This document shows positions 57,060 through 64,000 of a stretch of DNA of 64,000 bases, piece by piece. A program made the translations under genes and the position numbers. The stretch lies in the NCBI RefSeq assembly GCF_015645465.1, contig NZ_JADOEL010000003.1, positions 372,001 through 436,000 of the forward strand, read 5' to 3'. Position 1 is the first letter of the stretch, and each line of letters begins with the position of its first letter. The stretch is from Herminiimonas contaminans (GTDB lineage Bacteria; Pseudomonadota; Gammaproteobacteria; Burkholderiales; Burkholderiaceae_D). A model generated the notes under the pieces. The model saw only the letters and a list, made by a program, of their open reading frames with translations. It did no database searches and was not told the origin of the DNA.

Positions 57060-57857
57060 TCATGATTGCGGTTTGCGTATGTTTGCTATTTCCGCCTTCG
57101 CATAGTGTATGAATGCGCTTACTTCTGGCATGCGTCCGGGGAGTTCGTCTGCAGCCGTGCCGAGGTAGGCTGCCTGCGCAGTTTGCAAGAGGTCTTTGTG
57201 CTCATCCGGTACGCGTTGCAACACCCAGGCCAACGCGACATCCTTGGGAACGATGCCGCCCGCAACCAGGCTGTACCAGATGCGGCAGAGCGCGAGTACG
57301 ACGGTTTGTTCGTCGCCTAACCAGTCTTCTTCCTCATTCCATTGCGCAACGGTGTCGGCCAGCGCCTGCGCAAAATCCGTCTCGGGTACCGGATCGAAGT
57401 ATTCGTCTGCGGGGATGCCGTGCAGGCAGATGCTGTGGCGTCGTGCCTTGGTCAGCAGGATTGCCAGGTCAGGGTCGGGTATCGCGGGTTCGAAGATGCC
57501 AGCTTGCAGGTCTGTGCGCAGCCATTCACCAAATTGCAACTCGCGACGCGGCGGATAGCGCCACGGTACCACCTGGTCGCGTGCCAGCAGCGTCATTTCG
57601 AGTGCGCGCAATGACGGATCACTGCCAGGCCAGGCTGAGACATGCAACAGATCCAGCATCAGCAGGCGGCGCGCATCTTCGCTCAATGGAAGGCCGACGC
57701 TAACCAGCAAATCAATATCGCTGCGTGGTTTCAGCCCGCCATCGACAGCGGAACCAAACAAATGTATCGCCTGCAAATTGGCGCCGAGATGGCGTTCCAG
57801 CATGGTGCGTACCTGGGCTAGCTGGGCGGCGATTTCTTGCGGAGGTGAATTATTCAT
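57060..57857 (-). CDS. Aminoglycoside 3''-nucleotidyltransferase, ANT(3'')/AadA type
   Basis: A 265-residue enzyme that, in characterised relatives, adenylylates streptomycin and spectinomycin. The nucleotidyltransferase motif GSAVDGGLKPRSDIDLLV holds the two metal-binding aspartates. The middle block PWRYPPRRELQFGEWLRTDLQAGIFEPAI...DPDLAILLTKAR and VVLALCRIWYSLVAGGIVPKDVA run in close parallel to AadA. There is no integrase, attC-like site or insertion sequence next to it, and base composition looks like its neighbours, so it appears to be a resident chromosomal gene. The start is the ATG giving MNNSPPQ. Confidence 0.9.
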   Translation of the reverse strand: MNNSPPQEIAAQLAQVRTMLERHLGANLQAIHLFGSAVDGGLKPRSDIDLLVSVGLPLSEDARRLLMLDLLHVSAWPGSDPSLRALEMTLLARDQVVPWRYPPRRELQFGEWLRTDLQAGIFEPAIPDPDLAILLTKARRHSICLHGIPADEYFDPVPETDFAQALADTVAQWNEEEDWLGDEQTVVLALCRIWYSLVAGGIVPKDVALAWVLQRVPDEHKDLLQTAQAAYLGTAADELPGRMPEVSAFIHYAKAEIANIRKPQS

Positions 57858-57915
57858 AGCGGCTAATCTTAAATTAAAAACGCGCATGCTTGCATGATGG
57901 AGTGTTCATTCAATT

Positions 57916-57945
57916 TTGTGGCGAAGTAGCGAACTGCGTTATGAT
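57916..57945 (+). promoter_or_regulatory. Candidate promoter of the Mrr-like gene
   Basis: -35 TTGTGG (57916-57921), 18-bp spacer, -10 TATGAT (57940-57945), about 50 bp before the GTG start. Confidence 0.5.
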
Positions 57946-57995
57946 GCGTGCCAAAGAATAGTTTCAAAAAACAGGTTTTAGCTTAGAGGTGACTA

Positions 57996-58583
57996 GTGAA
58001 ATTCAAGATGAATCAAAACTCGATCTTTGCCATGCTGCTGCGCTCGCCGTGGTGGATTAGTGCAGGGATCGCCTTATTTATTGCTCTTATCGCAGCAGCC
58101 GTCGTACCCCGTCCTTACGTCATCTACGGCATCTTCACCGGCTTCCCATTCATAGTGATCAGCGTGATCGCCTTGCGTCGGCAATGGGGTAAGCCCAGCG
58201 CGACGCGTGCTGCCGAGATCCTGCAAGCTGTCCGTGCCATGTCGTGGCGCGATTTTTCGGTGGAGATTGAAAACGCCTTGAAGCGTGACGGTTTTGAAGT
58301 CACGCGCATCAATTTGCCGGATGCAGATTTCTCCATCACCAGTGAAGGGCGTACGGCACTGGTCAGCTGCAAGCGTTGGAAAGCAGCCAGCACAGGTATT
58401 GAAGTCTTGCGTGATTTGCAAAAGGCGCGGGAAGACAAGGCTGCACATGATGCCTTTTATATTACTTCCGGCGGCTTCACGCAGAACGCGATGCAATTCG
58501 CAGTCGAAAACAAGATGCGCCTGGTACATGGCGAAGGCCTGGCCAAGTTACTGCGCAAGATGAAGACTGAGCCCGTAAAGTAA
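57996..58583 (+). CDS. Membrane-anchored restriction-endonuclease-like protein (Mrr_cat family)
   Basis: A 195-residue protein with two hydrophobic segments near the N-terminus (about residues 19-38 and 43-62). A cytoplasmic PD-(D/E)xK-like nuclease domain follows: MSWRDFSVEIENALKRDGFEV, then D in INLPDADFSI, and the core strand ALVSCKRWKA where Mrr homologues have QCKR. The C-terminus has DAFYITSGGFTQNAMQFA, the usual Mrr end. The position before Cys-Lys, often Glu or Gln, is Ser here. The GTG start is set by AGAGG 6 bp upstream. No methylase is near, so it is not part of a classical restriction pair. Confidence 0.85.
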   Translation: MKFKMNQNSIFAMLLRSPWWISAGIALFIALIAAAVVPRPYVIYGIFTGFPFIVISVIALRRQWGKPSATRAAEILQAVRAMSWRDFSVEIENALKRDGFEVTRINLPDADFSITSEGRTALVSCKRWKAASTGIEVLRDLQKAREDKAAHDAFYITSGGFTQNAMQFAVENKMRLVHGEGLAKLLRKMKTEPVK

Positions 58584-58631
58584 GCTTGCGCGCTTGATCG
58601 GCGAGGCATTCCCCATGCTTTGTCTGCTAAG

Positions 58632-58658
58632 AAACCCGGCCATGTGCCGGGTTTTTGC
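58632..58658 (+). terminator. Intrinsic terminator after the Mrr-like gene
   Basis: AAACCCGGC (58632-58640), CATGT loop, GCCGGGTTT (58646-58654) with further T residues. Confidence 0.88.
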
Positions 58659-58751
58659 ATTTTTGGCCAGTCCAAGTAAATACATCATATTGTGATATTA
58701 TTTGCGACTTCTGTCTTTTGATGCCAGATGCCGCCTGGCACATATCTTCTT

Positions 58752-59186
58752 ATGAGCAGCTCCGCACCACTGGAACAAGCCGACTTCGAGGCCTTGTCCG
58801 AATTCCGTTATCAATTACGTCGCTTCCTCCGGTTCAGTGAAGACGCTGCCCAGAGCGCCGGGCTGACGCCTTTGCACTATCTGGTGTTGCTGCACATCAA
58901 GGGTTTCCCCGGGCAGGATTGGGCGACGGTAGGGCAGTTGGCCGAACGTTTACAGATGCAACATCATGGCGCAGTGGCGCTGGTGTCGCGTTGCGAAAAA
59001 GCCGGGCTGGTGACGCGTAATCCCGGTGTACACGATAAGCGCCAGGTCTGTGTGCGCCTGACCGCACTCGGAGAAAAGAATCTGCGCCATCTGGCCGAGC
59101 TGCACAGGAATGAACTGCGCTCGCTGTCGAATGTATTCAAGGTGGCGCGCATTTCAGCATTCAACGATAGCGAAGGCGGGGCATGA
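58752..59186 (+). CDS. MarR family transcriptional regulator
   Basis: A 144-residue winged-helix regulator. It shows FRYQLRRFLRFSEDAAQSAGLTPLHYLVLLHI, the recognition helix region LAERLQMQHHGAVALVSRCEKAGLVTR and the wing NPGVHDKRQVCVRLTALGEKNL. It overlaps the ClC channel gene by ATGA, so it likely controls the expression of its own operon. The ATG giving MSSSAPL is used; an in-frame ATG eight codons upstream is possible. Confidence 0.92.
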   Translation: MSSSAPLEQADFEALSEFRYQLRRFLRFSEDAAQSAGLTPLHYLVLLHIKGFPGQDWATVGQLAERLQMQHHGAVALVSRCEKAGLVTRNPGVHDKRQVCVRLTALGEKNLRHLAELHRNELRSLSNVFKVARISAFNDSEGGA

Positions 59187-60943
59187 GCATGCACAAGACT
59201 AACAGTAGCCATCAGCGCGATTTTTCGCTGGATAAACGCATACTCTTGTTGTGTGCGATCGCCGTAGTGATCGGTGTGATCAGTACCGTCGCTGCCTATG
59301 TGTTGCTCAATGCGATACATTTCTTCACTAATCTTTTTTTCTTCCAGACCTTGTCATTTGCAGACCGGTCTCCGGCTAACCATACGCTGGGAGCGTGGGT
59401 GATTGCCTTGCCGGTCATCGGTGGCCTGATCGCAGGGCTGATCGCGCGCTATGGCTCGGACAAGGTGCGCGGTCACGGCATCCCGGAAGCGATAGAAGCG
59501 ATCCTGTTTCGCAAGAGCCAGATGTCGCCCAAGGTGGCAGTGCTTAAGCCTTTGACTTCCGGCATCGTGATCGGCAGTGGTGGCCCGTTCGGCGCGGAAG
59601 GTCCTATCATCATGACGGGTGGTGCGATCGGTTCGCTGATTGCGCAAAACTTTTCCATTAGTGCCGCCGAGCGCAAGACTTTACTGGTTGCTGGTGCCAC
59701 AGCTGGGATGACGGCCGTATTTGGCACGCCGGTAGCGGCAGTGTTGCTGGCAGTGGAGTTGTTGCTGTTTGAATGGCGGCCGCGTAGTTTGTTGCCGGTG
59801 ATACTGGCTTGTGCGGTGGCGGCTTTCTGTCGTCCCTTGTTGCTGGATTCGGGACCTTTGTTCCCATTGCATACGGCACCGGTCGGCATGGCGGCATTCG
59901 GGATTTGTATCGTCGCTGGTTTGTTGAGCGGCATGCTGTCGGCCAGTATGTCGCTGGCCTTGTATCGCGTCGAAGACTGGTTCGGCAAGCTGCCGGTGCA
60001 CTGGATGTGGTGGCCTGCGATCGGTGGATTGGTAGTTGGCATCGGCGGTTACTTCCAGCCGCGTGCGCTGGGTGTCGGCTATGACGTGATTTCAGACCTG
60101 CTGAATAATCACATCGCGCTGTCTGTGGCCTTGTCATTGTTGCTGGTCAAGGCGGTGATCTGGGTGGTGGCGCTGGGTTCCGGTACGTCCGGTGGCGTAC
60201 TGGCTCCATTGCTGATGCTGGGCGCCGGATTGGGCGCAGTGATTGCGCATCTATTCCCAGGCAGCGATCCGACTTTGTGGCCTTTGGTATGTATGGCGGC
60301 GGTGCTGGCTGGCGTGTTGGGGGCGCCGTTGACAGCTGCCATCTTTGCGCTGGGGCTGACCGGGGATTTCAATGCCTTGCTGCCTTTGTTGCTGGCTACC
60401 GGCGTGTCGTATGGCTTCACGGTGTTGCTGATGAAGCGCTCCATCATGACGGAGAAAATCGCGCGTCGCGGTTTGCATATTTATCGCGAGTACAGCGTCG
60501 ACCCGCAGGAGCGGGCTTTTGTCAGTGAAGTGATGACGAAGGAGCCTATGAGCATAGACGCGCATCTGACTTTGCACGAAGCTGCACAGCAGTACTTTGG
60601 CAGTGAGCAGAAGCATCGCAGCTTCCCGGTCGTCGATACGCACGGTACTTTGCTGGGCATGCTGGAGCGCGATAATTTATTGCATCACATTGCTTTGCAT
60701 GGTGGTGATCAGCAATTGGTGAGCATACTGGATGCCAAACATTTGTCACTGGCTTTGCCGACCGAGACTTGCCAGGTAGTGGGGCGGCGCATGGCGATCC
60801 AGCATGTGGAGCGTCTGCCGGTGGTGGTGGATAAGGAGTCGCGATGCTTGCTCGGCATTATCAGTCGCAGCGATTTGCTCAAACCTGCGCATACGGTATT
60901 CCATGAAGAACACGTACGCGAGCGTCTGTTCCGTTCATCCTGA
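59183..60943 (+). CDS. ClC family chloride channel/transporter with C-terminal CBS pair
   Basis: A 586-residue membrane protein. The ClC core (about residues 15-430) has the selectivity motifs GSGGPFGAEGPIIM, with the gating glutamate in GAEGP, and GSGTSGGVLAPLLML, where the usual GxFxP reads GGVLAP. Two CBS domains occupy about residues 450-505 and 515-570 (EVMTKEPMSIDAHLTL and VGRRMAIQHVERLPVVV), which bind adenosine nucleotides in other ClC proteins. A gating glutamate suggests a chloride/proton antiporter or a gated channel. It is translationally coupled to the MarR gene. Confidence 0.93.
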   Translation: MSMHKTNSSHQRDFSLDKRILLLCAIAVVIGVISTVAAYVLLNAIHFFTNLFFFQTLSFADRSPANHTLGAWVIALPVIGGLIAGLIARYGSDKVRGHGIPEAIEAILFRKSQMSPKVAVLKPLTSGIVIGSGGPFGAEGPIIMTGGAIGSLIAQNFSISAAERKTLLVAGATAGMTAVFGTPVAAVLLAVELLLFEWRPRSLLPVILACAVAAFCRPLLLDSGPLFPLHTAPVGMAAFGICIVAGLLSGMLSASMSLALYRVEDWFGKLPVHWMWWPAIGGLVVGIGGYFQPRALGVGYDVISDLLNNHIALSVALSLLLVKAVIWVVALGSGTSGGVLAPLLMLGAGLGAVIAHLFPGSDPTLWPLVCMAAVLAGVLGAPLTAAIFALGLTGDFNALLPLLLATGVSYGFTVLLMKRSIMTEKIARRGLHIYREYSVDPQERAFVSEVMTKEPMSIDAHLTLHEAAQQYFGSEQKHRSFPVVDTHGTLLGMLERDNLLHHIALHGGDQQLVSILDAKHLSLALPTETCQVVGRRMAIQHVERLPVVVDKESRCLLGIISRSDLLKPAHTVFHEEHVRERLFRSS

Positions 60944-60973
60944 CATTCGTAGGAAAAATTCGCCGGCAAAGAA

Positions 60974-61006
60974 AAACGGCAAGCAGTGTAAAGCTGCTTG
61001 CCGTTT
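60974..61006. terminator. Bidirectional terminator between convergent genes
   Basis: AAACGGCAAGCAG (60974-60986) pairs perfectly with CTGCTTGCCGTTT (60994-61006); A-run on the left, weaker T-rich tail on the right. Confidence 0.85.
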
Positions 61007-61029
61007 ATTATTGAGCGATGCGGTTTGTG

Positions 61030-61497
61030 TTAACCCTTGCTGGCATCCTTTTCCTGCAACGCCTTTTCCAGCTCGGCAATGCGCAGGCGTTGCGCACGGT
61101 CATTCGCCTGACGCTCGGTGATGTCGCGTGCGACTGCCAGTGCACCCAGGATTTTGCCGTCGTCATCCTTTACGAAACCAAAACTCATATCGACGTAAAT
61201 ACGAGTGCCGTCCTTGTGCATGGAGCGGGTGGTCAGTACTTTGTCTGCATATTTCATCTGGCCGGACGACATGGCATGGTTAAAGCCATTGTTATGGCCT
61301 TGCAGCAGTTGTTCCGGAATGATGATGTCGAGTGGACCACCGATGACGTCTTCTGCCTGGTGGCCGAAGATGCGTTCTGCACCGCTGTTCCAGATCTGAA
61401 TCAAACCTTGTTGATCGGCAAAGATGATGGCGTCGGGGGCCTGGTCTACGATGGCTTTGGATAAGGCCAGATTGACAGCTTCATTGGTAGTTTGCAT
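61030..61497 (-). CDS. PAS domain sensor protein without output domain
   Basis: A 155-residue cytoplasmic protein made of one PAS domain (about residues 10-130: IVDQAPDAIIFADQQGLIQIWNSGAERIFGHQAEDVIG, ending GALAVARDITERQ) and a short charged coiled-coil (RAQRLRIAELEKALQEKD). No kinase, GGDEF or helix-turn-helix follows; the coil ends at the stop. It may dimerise and act through partners. It lies 42 bp downstream of the HPP-CBS gene on the same strand and is probably its operon partner. Confidence 0.9.
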   Translation of the reverse strand: MQTTNEAVNLALSKAIVDQAPDAIIFADQQGLIQIWNSGAERIFGHQAEDVIGGPLDIIIPEQLLQGHNNGFNHAMSSGQMKYADKVLTTRSMHKDGTRIYVDMSFGFVKDDDGKILGALAVARDITERQANDRAQRLRIAELEKALQEKDASKG

Positions 61498-61539
61498 TGC
61501 TTCTCCTCGTTGGCGGCTGCGGCTATAGGCTATACGGAA

Positions 61540-62724
61540 TCAGGGTTTGATGTATTCGCTGGTCAGGCTGTGTTCGTACAGTGCAGCGATCATATCGGTT
61601 TGTGAAATCATGCCGACCAGACGACCACGTTCATCGATCACCGGTACCTGGTGCAATTCGGAATCTGACATCAGTGGCACCAGATCCAGGATGGATTGGT
61701 TTTCATCTGCGGTCATGACTTCCTTGGTCATGATTTGTCCGACCACTTCATGTTTCTCGGTATGACTCAGCATGGACGGTGTTATCAGGTGTTTCAGGCG
61801 ATCGGCCAGACCTTCATGCGGTTCGATGACTGCGTGTTTGAGGAAGTCGGCCTTGGTCACGATACCGATGACGTGGCGACCACGATCTATCACTGGCAAT
61901 GCGGTCAGGTCATGTTCCTGCAGGATGGTCCAGGCTTCGGCCAGCGTGGTGCCGAATTCTGCGGTCACTACGTCCTTGGACATCACTGCCGAGCAAACGG
62001 TTTCACCGAGGCGACGACGATAGGCTTGCATCTCGGTTTGCAGCATGATGGCTTCGAGGTCGTCACGGCTGATATCGAGCACCTGGTTGTAGCGCGTCAG
62101 GACGGCATCCAGATCGGCCGGTGCGATGCCTATGCGTTCGGTCGGGGCGACGTCCTTGGTGTTGTGCTTGTTGGCATTGTCAGGCGGCAAGGGGCGATGC
62201 GGATAACGGCGACCGGTAGCGTTGTTATAGAACAGAGCGGTGATCAGCAGCAAGGCGGAGTTGAGTGCGACCGGAATCAATACGAAGTTATAGCCCATCG
62301 CATGCACGGCCGGGCCACCGAGCACTGCGGTGAGGGCGACTGCGCCACTAGGCGGATGGATGCAGCGTGCCGCGAACATGGCGCCGATAGCCAGCGCCGC
62401 AGCGACGCCTGCAGCCAGGATGGGTTCGTCTATCATCTTGGCGCAGGTCACGCCGATGATGGCGGCCAGGATGTTGCCGCCCATAATGGACCACGGTTGT
62501 GCCAGCGGGCTGGCGGGTACCGCGAACAGCAAGACCGACGACGCACCCATAGGGGCGATCAGCCAGGCTGCGTGGATATCTTTGCCGAGGATGAAATAGC
62601 TGCATAAACCGGTGAGGACGAGACCAAACAGGGCGCCGGCACAGGCGCGCATTTTTTCATATCGATCGACGGTACCGGGTGTAGGGAAGATGCGAGTGAA
62701 CGACTTCCATGCCGATTGAACCAT
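61540..62724 (-). CDS. HPP family membrane protein with CBS pair
   Basis: A 394-residue protein. The N-terminal HPP domain (about residues 20-175) has four to six helices and the defining motif CIHPPSGAVAL. The C-terminus has two CBS domains (about 240-300 and 325-385: VMSKDVVTAEFGTTLAEAW and IMTKEVMTADENQSIL). HPP relatives in plants and cyanobacteria are linked to nitrite transport. No nitrogen gene is near, so the substrate is unknown. It is divergent from the lactate dehydrogenase gene across 392 bp and followed by the PAS gene. Confidence 0.92.
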   Translation of the reverse strand: MVQSAWKSFTRIFPTPGTVDRYEKMRACAGALFGLVLTGLCSYFILGKDIHAAWLIAPMGASSVLLFAVPASPLAQPWSIMGGNILAAIIGVTCAKMIDEPILAAGVAAALAIGAMFAARCIHPPSGAVALTAVLGGPAVHAMGYNFVLIPVALNSALLLITALFYNNATGRRYPHRPLPPDNANKHNTKDVAPTERIGIAPADLDAVLTRYNQVLDISRDDLEAIMLQTEMQAYRRRLGETVCSAVMSKDVVTAEFGTTLAEAWTILQEHDLTALPVIDRGRHVIGIVTKADFLKHAVIEPHEGLADRLKHLITPSMLSHTEKHEVVGQIMTKEVMTADENQSILDLVPLMSDSELHQVPVIDERGRLVGMISQTDMIAALYEHSLTSEYIKP

Positions 62725-63116
62725 ACTGCTCCTAGCTAAATTTCTTTTTACTGCATTACATCACAGCCTGCGACTGTAGTGCTGTTTTATAAACTTGTGT
62801 CGGCACATGTGCCCGGTATACCTTGCGTAGCAGCAAGGCGGGAGGCAAGAATGGGCGTGCCCCATAAAGGTGAAAGTTTAAATATGTTGCATATGAAATG
62901 CAATATATATTGAAATTATTGTTTATATTCACCCTGTATATAGAGGGGGTGTGGCGGCAGGCATGAGCCGAAATGCAGCTTATTGGTTAAAAACATTCAT
63001 CTCAATACCTGCGGGGAAGAAATAAAATAGCTGGCAGAAAAATCAAGAACCCAGTCTTTGCACACACCAATATAAATAGCGCTTCAACTACCTTGAGCGC
63101 CCACAAGGAGATCCAC
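62725..63116. promoter_or_regulatory. Divergent control region with a palindrome
   Basis: No ORF is supported in this 392-bp gap. A perfect inverted repeat TTGCAT-ATGAA-ATGCAA (62887-62903) lies in an AT-rich stretch with possible -10 boxes. It resembles operators of GntR- or LysR-type regulators in form only. A clear promoter could not be assigned for either gene. Confidence 0.45.
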
Positions 63117-64000
63117 ATGTCGGTCATTACCAATATCGAAGACTTGCGCGTACTGGCGCAGAAGCGTGTTCCCCGCATGTTTTACGATTATGCCGACTCC
63201 GGTTCCTGGACCGAATCCACCTACCGCGCCAATACCAGCGACTTCGCGCAAATGAAATTCCGTCAGCGCGTCGCGGTGAATATGGAAAACCGTACCCTCA
63301 AAACCCAAATGGTGGGGCAGGACGTGCACATGCCGGTGGCGATTGCGCCGACCGGCCTGACTGGCATGCAGCACGCCGATGGCGAGATCCTGGCGGCGCG
63401 TGCAGCGGAGAAGTTCGGCATCCCGTTCACACTGTCGACCATGAGTATTTGCTCGATCGAAGACATTGCGGCGCATACCAGCAAGCCATTCTGGTTCCAG
63501 CTCTACGTGATGAAAGACCGTCCTTTCATCGAGCGCCTGATCGAGCGTGCCAAAGTGGCGAAATGCTCGGCGCTGGTACTGACACTGGATTTGCAGATTC
63601 TGGGCCAACGTCACAAGGATTTGAAGAATGGTTTGTCAGCACCGCCTAAATTGACGATAGCCAACATTCTCAACATGATGACCAAGCCGCGCTGGTGCAT
63701 GGGCATGCTGGGCACGCCCCGTCGCAATTTCGGCAACATCGTCGGTCATGCGAGCGATGTATCGGATATGTCTTCACTGTCGTCGTGGACATCGCAGCAA
63801 TTCGACCTTGCCTTGTCATGGAAAGACGTCGAATGGATCAAGCGCTGCTGGGGCGGCAAGCTCATCATCAAAGGCATCATGGATGCGGAAGATGCACGCC
63901 TGGCAGTAGAGAGCGGGGCGGATGCCATCATCGTCTCCAACCACGGTGGCCGCCAGCTCGACGGCGCGCTGTCCAGCATCGCTGCCTTGCCGTCCATCGT
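63117..64000 (+). CDS. lldD: FMN-dependent L-lactate dehydrogenase / alpha-hydroxy-acid dehydrogenase (5' part)
   Basis: The first 294 codons of an FMN-dependent alpha-hydroxy-acid dehydrogenase that oxidises L-lactate (or a similar acid) to pyruvate and feeds the respiratory chain. The frame runs off the window's right edge. It starts MSVITNIEDLRVLAQKRVPRMFYDYADSG, typical of the family, then has PVAIAPTGLTGMQHADGE, STMSICSIEDIA and WFQLYVMKD, and includes the active-site block SNHGGRQLDG. AAGGAG lies 6 bp before the ATG. Lactate is the likeliest substrate, but mandelate or glycolate dehydrogenases share these motifs. Confidence 0.93.
   Translation, partial: MSVITNIEDLRVLAQKRVPRMFYDYADSGSWTESTYRANTSDFAQMKFRQRVAVNMENRTLKTQMVGQDVHMPVAIAPTGLTGMQHADGEILAARAAEKFGIPFTLSTMSICSIEDIAAHTSKPFWFQLYVMKDRPFIERLIERAKVAKCSALVLTLDLQILGQRHKDLKNGLSAPPKLTIANILNMMTKPRWCMGMLGTPRRNFGNIVGHASDVSDMSSLSSWTSQQFDLALSWKDVEWIKRCWGGKLIIKGIMDAEDARLAVESGADAIIVSNHGGRQLDGALSSIAALPSI

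Noticed and set aside
57060-57857. Integron cassette carrying aadA
   Set aside because: No integrase, attC-like palindrome or IS was found at either end, and base composition does not differ from neighbours.

Overview
The window looks like a chromosomal segment of a betaproteobacterium of the order Burkholderiales, most likely family Oxalobacteraceae (Herminiimonas/Janthinobacterium type). The reasons are the order clpP-clpX-lon-hupB-tRNA(Val)-tRNA(Asp)-ppiD, moderate GC content, a large single-chain PurL, and the protein families present. This placement is inference from gene order and protein similarity recalled from memory; no search was run. There is no rRNA, CRISPR array, complete insertion sequence or prophage.

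Layout. 1-7.2 kb is a proteostasis core: the ClpP end, ClpX, Lon, HU, two tRNAs and PpiD, each unit closed by a clear intrinsic terminator. 7.2-19.1 kb holds housekeeping and metabolic genes: MnmH, TesA back to back with a YbbA-type ATPase, NAD(P)HX repair, D-amino-acid dehydrogenase, small membrane proteins and PurL. 19.26-19.77 kb is a non-coding interspersed element with long inverted arms. 19.9-23.5 kb is a leftward run of parvulin, BolA, YciB, MsrB and SelO. 23.8-28.8 kb is a complete branched-chain-amino-acid-type ABC operon whose two ATPases carry complementary motif changes. 28.8-32.8 kb is a redox/stress section: KatG behind an OxyR-like site, a glyoxalase-fold protein, a flavodoxin-fold oxidoreductase and an HxlR regulator. 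32.8-35.3 kb holds a lipoprotein phospholipase D, a small motility-type protein behind a textbook sigma-28 promoter, and a DUF924 protein.

35.4-42.5 kb is a TetR-controlled RND efflux operon in which the inner-membrane pump gene is broken by a deletion of about 90 bp that shifts the frame; the adaptor and outer-membrane channel genes are intact. 42.7-47.1 kb is the least ordinary part: DUF4197, a GlxA-type regulator, an orphan IS3-OrfA-like protein and two glycine-rich exported proteins, followed by a 0.5 kb AT-rich gap. 47.1-55.9 kb has three head-to-head pairs of LysR regulator and target (a quinone-reductase-type MDR, an extended SDR, and YeiH/YeiE), with an M15 peptidase, a PAS-GAF-GGDEF diguanylate cyclase and a GNAT between them. 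55.9-64 kb carries adenine deaminase, a chromosomal ANT(3'')-type adenylyltransferase, a membrane-anchored Mrr-like nuclease, a MarR-ClC(CBS) operon, a PAS protein, an HPP-CBS protein and the start of an FMN-dependent lactate dehydrogenase.

The observations most worth following are the broken RND pump, the sigma-28 promoter on the small YjfB-like gene, the asymmetric LivF/LivG ATP sites, the glycine-rich secreted cluster with its orphan OrfA-like protein, and the 0.52 kb inverted-repeat element.
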